From: Candidatus Poribacteria bacterium
GTDB lineage: Bacteria; Poribacteria; WGA-4E; PCPOR2b
Reading direction: 5' to 3'
Length of the DNA stretch: 64,000 nt
Assembly: GCA_022822005.1 (NCBI GenBank)
Contig: JAJECO010000048.1
Coordinates: 52,770-116,769 of the forward strand
The notes beneath the pieces were generated by a model that saw only the letters and a list, made by a program, of their open reading frames with translations, searched no databases and was not told where the DNA came from. The first letter of the stretch is position 1. Each line of letters begins with the position of its first letter. A program made the translations under genes and the position numbers. Below, piece after piece: positions 35,363 to 45,866 of this stretch.

Positions 35363-36454
35363 CTACGCAACCTCCGGCGGTCCTGTATAGCCAATACTCT
35401 CCCAACCTGCCACATCACCACCCTTTAACCGATAGGGATGCGGATAGATCTTGAGAGAACGATCCTTCAGCGGCAGGGAAATCCGCTGATGTCCATGGTG
35501 GGCAGACTGTTTCAGGGCGATCGCGATTTCGAGTGCCTGCCGATAATCGTGTCCACTGCAAAGGGCATCTTCGCCGGTATCCACTGCTCGCATGAGCCGT
35601 TCGATGGCTGATGTAAACCCATCTTTACGAGGGCTTTCCAGAAACTCAGGCTGCACAGGCGCTGAAGCAGCACCTTGACCTTGAATAAGGATTGGATTAG
35701 GAGAAGTAATCCATACCCGTCCATTCTCCCCAGTAAGCGCAACAGGGCAGAATACTTTTTGATCCATTTGTGGCTCGACAATTTCGCAAACAATTCCACC
35801 GGATAATCCCAGACGACCATAAGCAGGGGAATCTGTCTCCACTTCCTCAAATTCGACCGAAGGCATCCAGCCAGCTTGCGGCGGTAATGCCCATCCTTCC
35901 GCCCATTCTATCTCCATACCTGTGAGTAGGCGCGTCATGGTTAGCTGAACGCAGCCTCCACCCGATACCTCTGTGGGCAACCCACCGGGAATTGCGGCGT
36001 CGGTCAGTTGACCGATATTGCCTGCACGGACCCAATCAGCTGTCGCCAGTAGATAGGGTGCATCCCAGTAACCAGTCCCACAGCCGAAGGCAGTCCCACG
36101 TTCACGACAGACACGCACCATCTCATCCGCCTGCGATAATTCAACAGCTATCGGCTTTTCACATGACACCGCCTTGACACCAGCTTCAGCACAGGCGATT
36201 ACCGTCTCAGGGTTATGTCCGACGGGTAGAATAATTGAAACGATGTCAGGCACCTCTACCGCGAAGAGTTCGTCCACCGTATCAAAGACAGTTTCGACCT
36301 CATAACGTTCAGCGAAGGCGTCGCGTCGATCCCTTGCACGGTCTACTAACGCGACAATCTCGCAGTCCGGATGGTTGGCGTAAGCGCGTAGATAGAAGCG
36401 TCCCCAAGTCCCTGCACCTCCGACGACTGCAACTCTGTATTTCTTGGTTGTCAT
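35363..36454 (-). CDS. Gfo/Idh/MocA family oxidoreductase
   Basis: 363 residues. The Rossmann start reads YRVAVVGGAGTWGRFYLRAY, with CEKPIAVELSQADEM as the family signature; its Lys acts in catalysis or cofactor contact. The C-terminal domain ends in a proline-rich tail (YPHPYRLKGGDVAGWE). Substrate unknown, probably a cyclic polyol or sugar. The GNAT gene lies upstream on the same strand after 65 bases and a second Gfo/Idh/MocA gene (37678) lies beyond it, so the three could be one transcript. Confidence 0.88.
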   Translation of the reverse strand: MTTKKYRVAVVGGAGTWGRFYLRAYANHPDCEIVALVDRARDRRDAFAERYEVETVFDTVDELFAVEVPDIVSIILPVGHNPETVIACAEAGVKAVSCEKPIAVELSQADEMVRVCRERGTAFGCGTGYWDAPYLLATADWVRAGNIGQLTDAAIPGGLPTEVSGGGCVQLTMTRLLTGMEIEWAEGWALPPQAGWMPSVEFEEVETDSPAYGRLGLSGGIVCEIVEPQMDQKVFCPVALTGENGRVWITSPNPILIQGQGAASAPVQPEFLESPRKDGFTSAIERLMRAVDTGEDALCSGHDYRQALEIAIALKQSAHHGHQRISLPLKDRSLKIYPHPYRLKGGDVAGWESIGYTGPPEVA

Positions 36455-36519
36455 AATGGAGTTCCTTATGCGTAAAACGCGATGCGCAAATGTTCAAATG
36501 AAAAGATGAACTATTCATA

Positions 36520-37638
36520 TTAAAACCGATCGGGCCACCAAACATGGGGATAGCTGAGTGGAAAGAGAGCATCCAGAACGGGAATAATTCCTCCCGTTAC
36601 CGAAACGTCAGGTTCAATGGCGAGATCTTCGATGCTTCGCCTTCCCATCATCAGTTGGATCAGCTTGTCTTGAGGAATCTCAAGGTGGAAAGCGTTTGCC
36701 TTACTGCTAGTGTGTGCAACGCGCCCCCGGTCAACCCCCAAACAATCCTGCCCCAGTTCTGTTGAGATTAGAATTTTTCCGCTCCACTGTGAGAGATGGG
36801 CGGAACGCCGCAGACGTTTTTCCAACTCGCCGGTAATCCCCTGTAAGGTGCTCGATTGGTTGATAATTCGCATCATACCCCCGCGGTCCTTCGGGTTACG
36901 GGTATCTATCCTGCATCCATAGCGTCGGGAGAAGATGGCGAATGGATGGTCTGCGGGCAGCGAACACCTGATCTGTGCTGCTCCAATGCGACTGGCACGA
37001 TTCCCAAGAAAGTGGACAACTGTTTCAAAAATTGTCCTGTCCTGAAAGCCGATGTCACAGAGGATACAGTTTTCTTCTGTATCATCACACACGAAATAAC
37101 CGATGACCTCATCAGCTTCGTTCAGGACAACAAAGGGATCAGCGACAACCCCAAAGTCACTCCCCATCTTGAATTCTTTCCAGCGGGTTTCATCTCGCAA
37201 AGGTGTTCCAGTCCGCTCAGCGTTGTTCGCTGCGTAGAGCGCGAAGATTTTTGGCGTGTCTTTCCCCTCAAATTGGCGCACCTGATATGTGGAGTCCGCA
37301 GCTTGAGCTTCCTCTGTATCAAGTTCCATCCATGTCTCTGGCAGTGCTGTTGCGTAGCCAAATTTGGGGTAGAAGTTCGCTATACCGAATAGCATAGCGA
37401 CATCGAATCCCCTCTCTGTCATGAACGCCGTGGAATCCTCCATGACGCGCCGAGAATATCCTTTGTTTCGATGTTCCTCATTCGTGCCGACACCGGCGAT
37501 GCCGCCCATCCTGAGTCGCGCAGTCCCAAATCGCATCTGGTATTCATGGATCCAGAGGCGACTCACATCTTCCTCGTCGGCGGTCGAAAGCGAGATCTTC
37601 CAAACACCATCAGTTCGTAATGACCGGTCAATTTTCAT
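36520..37638 (-). CDS. Eis-like GNAT N-acetyltransferase
   Basis: 372 residues with the layout of enhanced-intracellular-survival (Eis) type acetyltransferases: an N-terminal GNAT domain with the acetyl-CoA loop GVGTNEEHRNKGYSRRVM and FGIANFYPKFGYA, a second degenerate GNAT domain around residues 140-260, and a C-terminal sterol-carrier-like domain (residues about 270-372). Eis enzymes acetylate amines such as aminoglycosides or Lys side chains; the acceptor here is unknown. It lies between two Gfo/Idh/MocA genes, which might suggest an amino sugar, but this is inference. Confidence 0.83.
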   Translation of the reverse strand: MKIDRSLRTDGVWKISLSTADEEDVSRLWIHEYQMRFGTARLRMGGIAGVGTNEEHRNKGYSRRVMEDSTAFMTERGFDVAMLFGIANFYPKFGYATALPETWMELDTEEAQAADSTYQVRQFEGKDTPKIFALYAANNAERTGTPLRDETRWKEFKMGSDFGVVADPFVVLNEADEVIGYFVCDDTEENCILCDIGFQDRTIFETVVHFLGNRASRIGAAQIRCSLPADHPFAIFSRRYGCRIDTRNPKDRGGMMRIINQSSTLQGITGELEKRLRRSAHLSQWSGKILISTELGQDCLGVDRGRVAHTSSKANAFHLEIPQDKLIQLMMGRRSIEDLAIEPDVSVTGGIIPVLDALFPLSYPHVWWPDRF

Positions 37639-37677
37639 CAGAATCCCTCAACTGTTACAGTCTCTGCTTTACATATA

Positions 37678-38778
37678 TTACACCGCATTGCGCCATTGCT
37701 CCAGCGGGTGTCTACGATCGGCGAGCGGTAATTCAACGCGGCGTCCGCCTTCCCGGTGCGATTGATAAATCGCCATCATCATCTCAAATGCCCAACGCCC
37801 CTCTTCGCCGCTACTTGGCGGTTGGGTATCGGTTTCGATGGCATGGATCAGCCGACGGTACATAGTAACGACTGGTTCTTCAAGACCGACATCCGACAAA
37901 TCCACCTGCTGCCAATCTGAGAACTGTGCCGGCGCACCCTCCATTGGACGTGGCAGATGCCACAGATTATCTGTCACATTTGCTGAGGCGCGCACCGCCA
38001 ATTGTCCTTCCGTTCCGAGAACATCCACGCCGTAATTTTCGCTCATTGTTTTGGCGTAGTTGATAAAGTGCGTTTCGCCCCAGATACCGCCCTGGAAACC
38101 GTAGTGTGCGATCGCGCGTGTCCCCATTACCAATCCAGAATCGCGATCTCGCGGAGACATCTCTTTCGCCTCCATAATATCCGTCGGTCCGGCGGGTTGG
38201 TTCTCATTGTAAACTGTCCCCGAACACCACTCTGGTGTTCCACCGAAGCAGAGCATCATGTCCGCCACGTGTGTCCCCATCTCCATGAACTCGTTCCCGC
38301 TTTTACGTCCGGCTTTGTTTCTCCCTCGCACCAAGGTAACGTCACCGATAGCCCCTTCCGCTACCATCGCCTGTGCTTTGCGGATGCCAGGGTTGACGTG
38401 GTTCTGTTGATGGATGGCTAATTTCGCGCCGGATCTTTCTGCGGCGGCGACCATGTCATCCGCTTCGATGAGGTCAATGGCAATCGGCTTCTCACACATA
38501 ACGGAAATGCCGCGTTGTAACGCCGCAACCACCGGCCCATGATGTCCCCGTGTCTGTGTGGCAACGGCGACGAGATTCAAATTTGCTTCATCATACATCT
38601 GATTAAAATCGAGGTAACGCGCTTCGACGCTAAATTCGTCTCCCGATTTATTGACGGCATCGGGGAAAATATCGCAGAGCGCAACAAGTTCAAATTCGGG
38701 TAAATCATTGAGGACGCGAAGATGGTGGCGTCCCATGCCACCGCATCCGACAAGTCCTGCACGATAGATTGTGGACAT
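37678..38778 (-). CDS. Gfo/Idh/MocA family oxidoreductase
   Basis: 366 residues. Rossmann start YRAGLVGCGGMGRHHLRV, family signature CEKPIAIDLIEADDM and a C-terminal beta-sheet domain with ETHFINYAKTMSENYGVDV. The C-terminus RREGGRRVELPLADRRHPL resembles inositol or hexose dehydrogenase subfamilies. AAGGAGA upstream of ATG 38778 decides the start; the longer frame to 38835 is not needed. It is the first gene of a minus-strand run with the acetyltransferase and the Gfo/Idh/MocA gene at 35363. The terminator of thiC lies just upstream. Confidence 0.88.
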   Translation of the reverse strand: MSTIYRAGLVGCGGMGRHHLRVLNDLPEFELVALCDIFPDAVNKSGDEFSVEARYLDFNQMYDEANLNLVAVATQTRGHHGPVVAALQRGISVMCEKPIAIDLIEADDMVAAAERSGAKLAIHQQNHVNPGIRKAQAMVAEGAIGDVTLVRGRNKAGRKSGNEFMEMGTHVADMMLCFGGTPEWCSGTVYNENQPAGPTDIMEAKEMSPRDRDSGLVMGTRAIAHYGFQGGIWGETHFINYAKTMSENYGVDVLGTEGQLAVRASANVTDNLWHLPRPMEGAPAQFSDWQQVDLSDVGLEEPVVTMYRRLIHAIETDTQPPSSGEEGRWAFEMMMAIYQSHREGGRRVELPLADRRHPLEQWRNAV

Positions 38779-38866
38779 GATGATGTCTCCTTGCATGATG
38801 CTTCTCGTGAAAAATCTGTCCCAAACGAGAGCCAAAAATGCCTAAATCTTCGGGCGAAAAAATGAA

Positions 38867-38907
38867 AAAAGCCGTTTTCCCATGTTACGCGGAGGAAAAC
38901 GGCTTTT
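38867..38907 (-). terminator. Intrinsic terminator of thiC
   Basis: AAAAGCCGTTTTCC (38867-38880) pairs perfectly with 38894-38907. On the minus strand the stem is followed by a run of T (plus-strand AAAAAA), 40 bases after the thiC stop. The stem sequence GCCGTTTTCC recurs in the riboswitch terminator at 40902-40936. Confidence 0.75.
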
Positions 38908-38948
38908 CGATAAGTGAGATCAAACGATTGTTTGTCTCTATTCCTTTT

Positions 38949-40877
<1,929 letters not shown>

Positions 40878-40901
40878 CTATGCGGCAAGCAAACGTCGAT
40901 C

Positions 40902-40936
40902 AAAAAAAACCGCTTTCCTGCATAAGGAAAACGGCT
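40902..40936 (-). terminator. Riboswitch-controlled terminator before thiC
   Basis: Reading the minus strand: GCCGTTTTCC, a short loop TTATGCA, then GGAAAGCGG and a run of about eight T. One G-U pair in the stem. Placed between the TPP aptamer and the thiC ribosome site, it is the expected expression platform: TPP bound, transcription stops. Confidence 0.75.
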
Positions 40937-40988
40937 CGACAATACAAGTCAGGAACAACGAACGCTGCTCTCTACTCTGCAACTCATA

Positions 40989-41066
40989 TTTCCCTACGCT
41001 GGTATTACCCAGATCAGGTCCAAAGGGTATATTCTCAGTGCTCCATTTCAAATAGGAGCGCACCCC
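40989..41066 (-). promoter_or_regulatory. TPP riboswitch (THI element)
   Basis: On the minus strand the conserved THI-box pieces appear in order: GGGGTGC at the 5' side (41066-41060), CTGAGA, then ACCCTTTGGACCTGATCTGG and GTAATACCAGCGTAGGGA at the 3' side. This is the aptamer that senses thiamine pyrophosphate. The 40866-41280 gap otherwise holds the terminator at 40902-40936 and, upstream of the aptamer, no gene. Confidence 0.95.
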
Positions 41067-41280
41067 AACAAAGATTACCGTCGGTTTTAATTTATAGCTT
41101 TATTGTCTGCTTTTGTAGGATTTCCTATATCTATCCTTTGTTAAAATTAGCTCCCACCCCTGCTGTGAACTATTACGAAATTCGCGAATACAACTCAATG
41201 TTACAACGGTTGCAGAAGAAAGTCAAGAGAAAAATTGAATGCGGACGATGCTCATATCTCGACTTGTTCCATAAATTCAT

Positions 41281-42039
41281 TTACCTCGGCAGCCAGAACC
41301 CGCCATCAACCCGCAAACAGGCTCCAGTAATATAGTCCGCCGCATCGGAGCAGAGAAACGCCGCCGTTTTTCCGATATCCTCAATTGTTCCCAATCTGCC
41401 CCACGGTAGTTTCTGGCCGCCCTCCTTCAATTCCTCTTCTGTAGCGAAGTTTCGTTCTCCCGGTGTATCGGTCCAGCCCGGCTCAATGACATTGACGTTG
41501 ATACGATGCTCGGTGAGTTCTGTCGCCATTGTGTATCCCATGTGGTTGATGCCCGCCTTCGCGGTATTATACGCAACAGAATTTCCAAACGGGATAAAGG
41601 CGTGGACAGAACTGATAATCAAGATCTTCCCACCTTCTCCACGTTCTGCCATGTGGCGTGCGACAACCTGACTACAATGAAACACGCCCCACATGCAGAC
41701 ATCAATCGTCCGTGATACATCGGCAACAGGAATTTCCAGAAACGGCTTCCGAATACTCATCGCCGCATTATTCACAAGGATATCTATCTTTCCAAACCGA
41801 TCGATCCCCTGCTGTACCATCGCCTCGACAGCATCTCGATCGGCAATATCCGCTCCAACAGTGAGGGCATTGCGCCCCAATCCTCGGACTATTTCCGCAA
41901 CCTCTTCCGCTTCATCGGGATGAGTTCGGTAGTTAATTACGATATCGGCACCGCAGGTCGCCATCTCAATTGCACAGCCACGCCCAATTCCGCGCGATGA
42001 TCCGGTGATCAGAGCAACCTTGCCCTGCAAATCAACCAT
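41281..42039 (-). CDS. SDR family oxidoreductase
   Basis: 252 residues, classical SDR: GSSRGIGRG cofactor loop at 13-21, NNAAMS, catalytic Ser in ISSVHAF and YNTAK (Tyr-x-x-x-Lys), C-terminal TGACLRVDGGFWLPR. The sequence resembles glucose-1-dehydrogenase or 3-oxoacyl reductase-like SDRs; substrate undetermined. It follows the PhyH gene at 42147 on the same strand, with a hairpin repeat between them, so it may have its own promoter there. Confidence 0.9.
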   Translation of the reverse strand: MVDLQGKVALITGSSRGIGRGCAIEMATCGADIVINYRTHPDEAEEVAEIVRGLGRNALTVGADIADRDAVEAMVQQGIDRFGKIDILVNNAAMSIRKPFLEIPVADVSRTIDVCMWGVFHCSQVVARHMAERGEGGKILIISSVHAFIPFGNSVAYNTAKAGINHMGYTMATELTEHRINVNVIEPGWTDTPGERNFATEEELKEGGQKLPWGRLGTIEDIGKTAAFLCSDAADYITGACLRVDGGFWLPR

Positions 42040-42063
42040 TTCTTGTCCTTCCTCAAGGTACCA

Positions 42064-42094
42064 GAAATCGAGTTTTTCTCAAAAACTCGGTTTC
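42064..42094. repeat. 14-bp hairpin repeat, related to 256-293
   Basis: GAAATCGAGTTTTT (42064-42077) pairs with AAAAACTCGGTTTC (42081-42094) with one G-U pair. Its pattern, AGAA-xCGAG-TTTT then AAAACTCGG-xTTCT, matches the hairpin at 256-293. It may end PhyH transcription on the minus strand. Confidence 0.55.
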
Positions 42095-42146
42095 TCTATC
42101 TTTCTGTTTAAACCCTCGAATCAATAATCGCTATCACGTTTCACAC

Positions 42147-42968
42147 CTACAATTTCCACTCATCACCGAGAATAATTTCCAGTTGGTCATGCGGTTTGAA
42201 GTAATCGGTCGGATGATAGTCCTCGCCCATGTATCCGAATAAACGCTGCCGGCGAGGTGTCATCCGTTCCAGTACATGTGGCGGAAGCGTTTCGTAGTCG
42301 TAGGGCCGGCTCCACATCTGACCGTAACGGAAGGTAACACTTTTCCGAATCCGATCGGTTTTATTTGGTCCGACCGAGTGCCACTGCGCCCACGGAAAGA
42401 TAACAGCATCACCTGGATCGGCAAGCACTTGAATAGCTCCGTCTGGCATAAATCCGGGCTCCGGGTGTTCAGGGAAAGGTTCTCGCTGACTGCCCGGCAC
42501 CAACATGAAATTGGCACTGTTCGGTTGTGATACATCGGTTAGGAAAAATTGAACCTTGAATTGCAGCGGAAGGCTTTGGGGATGGGGATGAATCTGTTGC
42601 AGCGAGGGACCAGCATCCGTATGGAAACTCAGCAACGGATCATCGCTGGGATGCCGAGTGTAGATCTGCGTACCCATGATTTGGAGGTAGGGGCCCATCA
42701 ATGCGAGAATTGTACCAAATAAATTGGGGTGATCTGTCAAGGTGTCCAGCGCATCCGTTCTTTCGATCGCCCGAATGATCGTGAAAGCACCCTGACCAAA
42801 CCGGGGTGCATCTGAACCCTGCGTTTCCCGAATGTACTCTTCAATAACCGAATCGACAGCCTCCAGAAGTGTACGAATCTCTGCGGGGGACAGCACCTGT
42901 TTCACAATGAGATAGCCTTCCTCATCCCAGTGTTTGCGTTGCTCCTCTGTCAAGTATCCGTTTACCAT
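42147..42968 (-). CDS. Phytanoyl-CoA dioxygenase family protein
   Basis: 273-residue Fe(II)/2-oxoglutarate oxygenase of PhyH type. Metal ligands appear as HTD in LSFHTDAGPS and a distal His in WAQWHSVGPN; the 2-oxoglutarate Arg is in RIRKSVTFRYGQ. The N-terminus (YLTEEQRKHWDEEGYLIV) is the standard helix of the family. GGAGGA precedes the ATG at 42968. Divergent from the Gfo/Idh/MocA gene at 43189, with a shared 220-base control region. Substrate unknown. Only weakly like the other PhyH gene at 26456. Confidence 0.88.
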   Translation of the reverse strand: MVNGYLTEEQRKHWDEEGYLIVKQVLSPAEIRTLLEAVDSVIEEYIRETQGSDAPRFGQGAFTIIRAIERTDALDTLTDHPNLFGTILALMGPYLQIMGTQIYTRHPSDDPLLSFHTDAGPSLQQIHPHPQSLPLQFKVQFFLTDVSQPNSANFMLVPGSQREPFPEHPEPGFMPDGAIQVLADPGDAVIFPWAQWHSVGPNKTDRIRKSVTFRYGQMWSRPYDYETLPPHVLERMTPRRQRLFGYMGEDYHPTDYFKPHDQLEIILGDEWKL

Positions 42969-43093
42969 CGTGATTCCTCCTGTTGTCCGTAACAAATGAA
43001 CCTTAAGTTCTGTTGGTTGGTAACATTATAGACGATTTTGTGAGCGAGATCCAGCGGAAAGTGATTTGGCAGAATGTCAGCCCTATTTTTTAA

Positions 43094-43121
43094 TTGACGC
43101 AGGTAGATATATCCGTATAAT
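43094..43121 (+). promoter_or_regulatory. Strong sigma-70-like promoter for 43189-48505
   Basis: TTGACG (43094-43099), 16-bp spacer, TATAAT (43116-43121). It is 68 bases before the Gfo/Idh/MocA start and could drive the whole four-gene run. Confidence 0.7.
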
Positions 43122-43188
43122 GAATCTCGTTCCGGCTTTAGGGCACAGGCCTGTGCCAATAGAGAGATTTCAGTTGAGGAGATAGCGT

Positions 43189-44190
43189 ATGAGCAATGTA
43201 CTGTCGGTAGGAGTTATCGGTGCGGGAGGGATTGCCCGATCACATATGAACGCAATCGAAGCAAACGATAATATCCGGGTGGTTGCGGTCATGGATGTAG
43301 ACCCAGATCGAGCGGGCGCAGCAGCGGGGGATCATGGTGCCAGCGTTTATACAGACCTTGAGCCACTCTTAGGGGACGCGCGGGTAGAGGCGGTACATGT
43401 CTGTACACCTCATTCTTTACATGCCGATCAGGTGGTTGCAGCTGCGGCGGCGGGCAAGCATGTATTGGTGGAAAAGCCGATGGCGTTGACGCTTACAGAT
43501 TGCGACCGGATGATTGATGCCTGTGACCAAGCCGGGAAGATTCTGATGGTGGGTCAAGTTATGCGGTACTATCCCGTAAACCGTGGCATACGGAAAATGA
43601 TTGCTGACGGAGAAATCGGGCAAGTGGGACACCTGATACGGAGACGTTACAGCTATTTCAATCCAACACCCGCGGGGAGCGACTCTCGACATTGGTATCT
43701 CGATCTGGAGATCGGTGGCAATTGTGTTCTCTACTGTTTTGGACCGCATGAATATGATATCCTGCACTGGTATCTTAATTCGCCTGTAACACAGGTCTAC
43801 GCCCAAGGGTCAGAGAGTACCGATTTGTACCAAGGACAAAAGGATTCCTATACTGCCATGATGACGCACGAAAATGGCGCGGTGAGTGTGCTGTCGCAGA
43901 CGGTCGTCTCCCACACCGGTGCCCATGATCAGTATATTGTAGGGAGCGAAGGCTCGATGATGCTATCGGGCGATAAACTGACTGTCAATGGGCAGGAGGT
44001 ATCGGTGGAGGGATCGAGCCGAGAGGGGATGCCCAACCAGATCCGAGAGTTTGCAGACTGCTGCCTCGAAGGCCGCGAACCCGATGCAAGCGGGCATTCT
44101 GTGCGCCATTCGATGGCGGTGATTGAAGCAGCTAAACTGAGCGCTGAACGGAATGCACCAGTTCAGATGTCTGAATTGGAGAGGACTTAA
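43189..44190 (+). CDS. Gfo/Idh/MocA family oxidoreductase
   Basis: 333 residues. Rossmann start SVGVIGAGGIARSHMNAI, VCTPHSLHADQV, the signature VEKPMALTLTDCDRM and the substrate-side strand QVMRYYPVNRGIRKM. Shorter than the other Gfo/Idh/MocA paralogues in the window (363-367 residues). Probably acts on a sugar or polyol. First gene of a run with gamma-glutamyltransferase (48 bases on), DpaL-like and beta-lactamase-like genes, so it may belong to the same catabolic route. Confidence 0.88.
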   Translation: MSNVLSVGVIGAGGIARSHMNAIEANDNIRVVAVMDVDPDRAGAAAGDHGASVYTDLEPLLGDARVEAVHVCTPHSLHADQVVAAAAAGKHVLVEKPMALTLTDCDRMIDACDQAGKILMVGQVMRYYPVNRGIRKMIADGEIGQVGHLIRRRYSYFNPTPAGSDSRHWYLDLEIGGNCVLYCFGPHEYDILHWYLNSPVTQVYAQGSESTDLYQGQKDSYTAMMTHENGAVSVLSQTVVSHTGAHDQYIVGSEGSMMLSGDKLTVNGQEVSVEGSSREGMPNQIREFADCCLEGREPDASGHSVRHSMAVIEAAKLSAERNAPVQMSELERT

Positions 44191-44238
44191 TAAACTCAGG
44201 TAATCTACGAACTTGACGAGAGGAAGGGGAAATCCCGT

Positions 44239-45837
44239 ATGGAACCACGTCAACGAAAGTATGGCACTGTAGTTGGACCTCACCCCAGAACTGCCGACGC
44301 AGGTATGAAGATCCTCCAAGCAGGCGGTAATGCAATGGACGCTGCCATCGCGGCTGCTTTTACCGAAGGGGTCGTTGAACCGTGCCACAACGGCATCGCG
44401 GGATATGGTGGATGCATGGTCATCTATCTGGCGGATCAGCGGAAGGTTGTTGCTATTGACTACAATACCGTGGCACCCGCTGCGGCGTCGGATCAGATGT
44501 TCACCATCGAGAAAACCGATACCCCGGCAGGATATCGTGTACCGGGAAGGGTCAATCTGCACGGTCCCTTGGCAGTCGGCGTACCGGGTGTGGTGGCAGG
44601 ACTCTGTTTGGCACTTGAGCAATTTGGCTCTATGCCACTCGCCGAGGTCATACAACCATCCATCCGATCTGCTCGTTATGGATATGTTCCCAATACTGCC
44701 AATCGAGGCGCTATGGCTGGAAACGCGGAACGATGGCTGCAGGATTTTCCGGAGACAGCGCGTGTTTTCTTGAAGAATGGTCGGGCACCGAAGCCGGGTG
44801 AACGACTTACAAACCCCGATCTCGCTCGAACACTGGAGACTGTCGCCGAAGGCGGATCTCCCGCTTTTTATCAGGGCAGTATCGCAGAAACGATTTCTGA
44901 TTGTATTCAAGAAAGCGGTGGATGCTTGAGCGTTGAAGACTTTCAGCGTTATACGCCGAGGGTGCTTGAACCGTATGAAATCAATTATCGGGGTTATCAG
45001 GTCTACACCGCCCCTCTTGGTGCAGGCGGGTTAACCACCTTGCAGATACTCCGGTTGATCGAGTCGTATGACATTGGGGATACCTCTCTCGTTGAGCGTA
45101 CGCATCTCCTTGCTGAAGCGATGAAAATTGGTTGGCCCGAGCGACTCAGCCGGTTTGGTGACCCCGATTTTGTGGAGATTGATGTCTCAGAGGAACTCTC
45201 GGATTCATTCGTCACCAAATTCACACCAGAGTTGAAAGAGGGGCTGAAATCACCGAAGCCGGGTAAAATTGTGTATCACGAACCGCTCAATTGCACCAGT
45301 CACATCTCCACGGCGGATAGCCACGGAAATATGGTGAGCCTCACACAGACGCATGGCGGTGGGTTTGGCTCAATGTTCACTGTGCCGGGGACCGGTCTGC
45401 TGTTTGGTCACGGGGTTGGTCGTTTCGATCCACGACCGGGGTATGCGAACTCCATTGCACCTGGGAAGCGCCCATTGCATAACATGGCTCCGATGTTAGC
45501 GCTCCGGGACAACGCTCCCTTTGCAACTTATGGCATCCCCGGCGGTCGTACCATTCCAAACAATCAGCTTAGTATCTCAGTCAACCTCATCGATTTGCAG
45601 ATGACCGCGCAAGAAGCCTTAGACGCGCCTCGTGTACATAACGAAGGAGCCGAACCGATTGGCATTGAGGAACGGGCCGGGGTGGAGGTATTAGAAGAAC
45701 TACGAGAACGAGGACATCAGGTCGAGTCGCAGGCAGGCATCGGCGGGCCTGGTCACGCCGTTGTGCTTTCGGATGATCCGGCTGTCCAATCCGGTGGCAC
45801 TGACCCGCGTGGCGAGGGTCGGGTGGCAGCCCTATAA
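44239..45837 (+). CDS. Gamma-glutamyltransferase family protein
   Basis: 532 residues of the Ntn-hydrolase GGT family, which hydrolyse or transfer the gamma-glutamyl group of glutathione-like peptides or cephalosporin side chains after self-cleavage. The large-subunit start AGMKILQAGGNAMDAAIAA and GIAGYGG are visible. The cleavage Thr is Thr353 in NCTSHIST, where TTH is usual but the nucleophile is retained. Small-subunit motifs: GNMVSLTQTHGGGFGS, PGKRPLHNMAP and GIPGGRTI. No signal peptide, so it appears cytoplasmic, unlike E. coli GGT. Followed after 29 bases by the DpaL-like gene. Confidence 0.88.
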   Translation: MEPRQRKYGTVVGPHPRTADAGMKILQAGGNAMDAAIAAAFTEGVVEPCHNGIAGYGGCMVIYLADQRKVVAIDYNTVAPAAASDQMFTIEKTDTPAGYRVPGRVNLHGPLAVGVPGVVAGLCLALEQFGSMPLAEVIQPSIRSARYGYVPNTANRGAMAGNAERWLQDFPETARVFLKNGRAPKPGERLTNPDLARTLETVAEGGSPAFYQGSIAETISDCIQESGGCLSVEDFQRYTPRVLEPYEINYRGYQVYTAPLGAGGLTTLQILRLIESYDIGDTSLVERTHLLAEAMKIGWPERLSRFGDPDFVEIDVSEELSDSFVTKFTPELKEGLKSPKPGKIVYHEPLNCTSHISTADSHGNMVSLTQTHGGGFGSMFTVPGTGLLFGHGVGRFDPRPGYANSIAPGKRPLHNMAPMLALRDNAPFATYGIPGGRTIPNNQLSISVNLIDLQMTAQEALDAPRVHNEGAEPIGIEERAGVEVLEELRERGHQVESQAGIGGPGHAVVLSDDPAVQSGGTDPRGEGRVAAL

Positions 45838-45866
45838 CAACGCTTAACTAATCAAAGCGAAAAAGT

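Noticed and set aside
40880..41335. 151-codon plus-strand frame across the region upstream of thiC
   Set aside because: Covers the TPP riboswitch and its terminator on the opposite strand, so the sequence is explained by RNA structure.
43963..44910. 315-codon minus-strand frame
   Set aside because: Antisense to the Gfo/Idh/MocA and GGT genes, both of which have strong family motifs.
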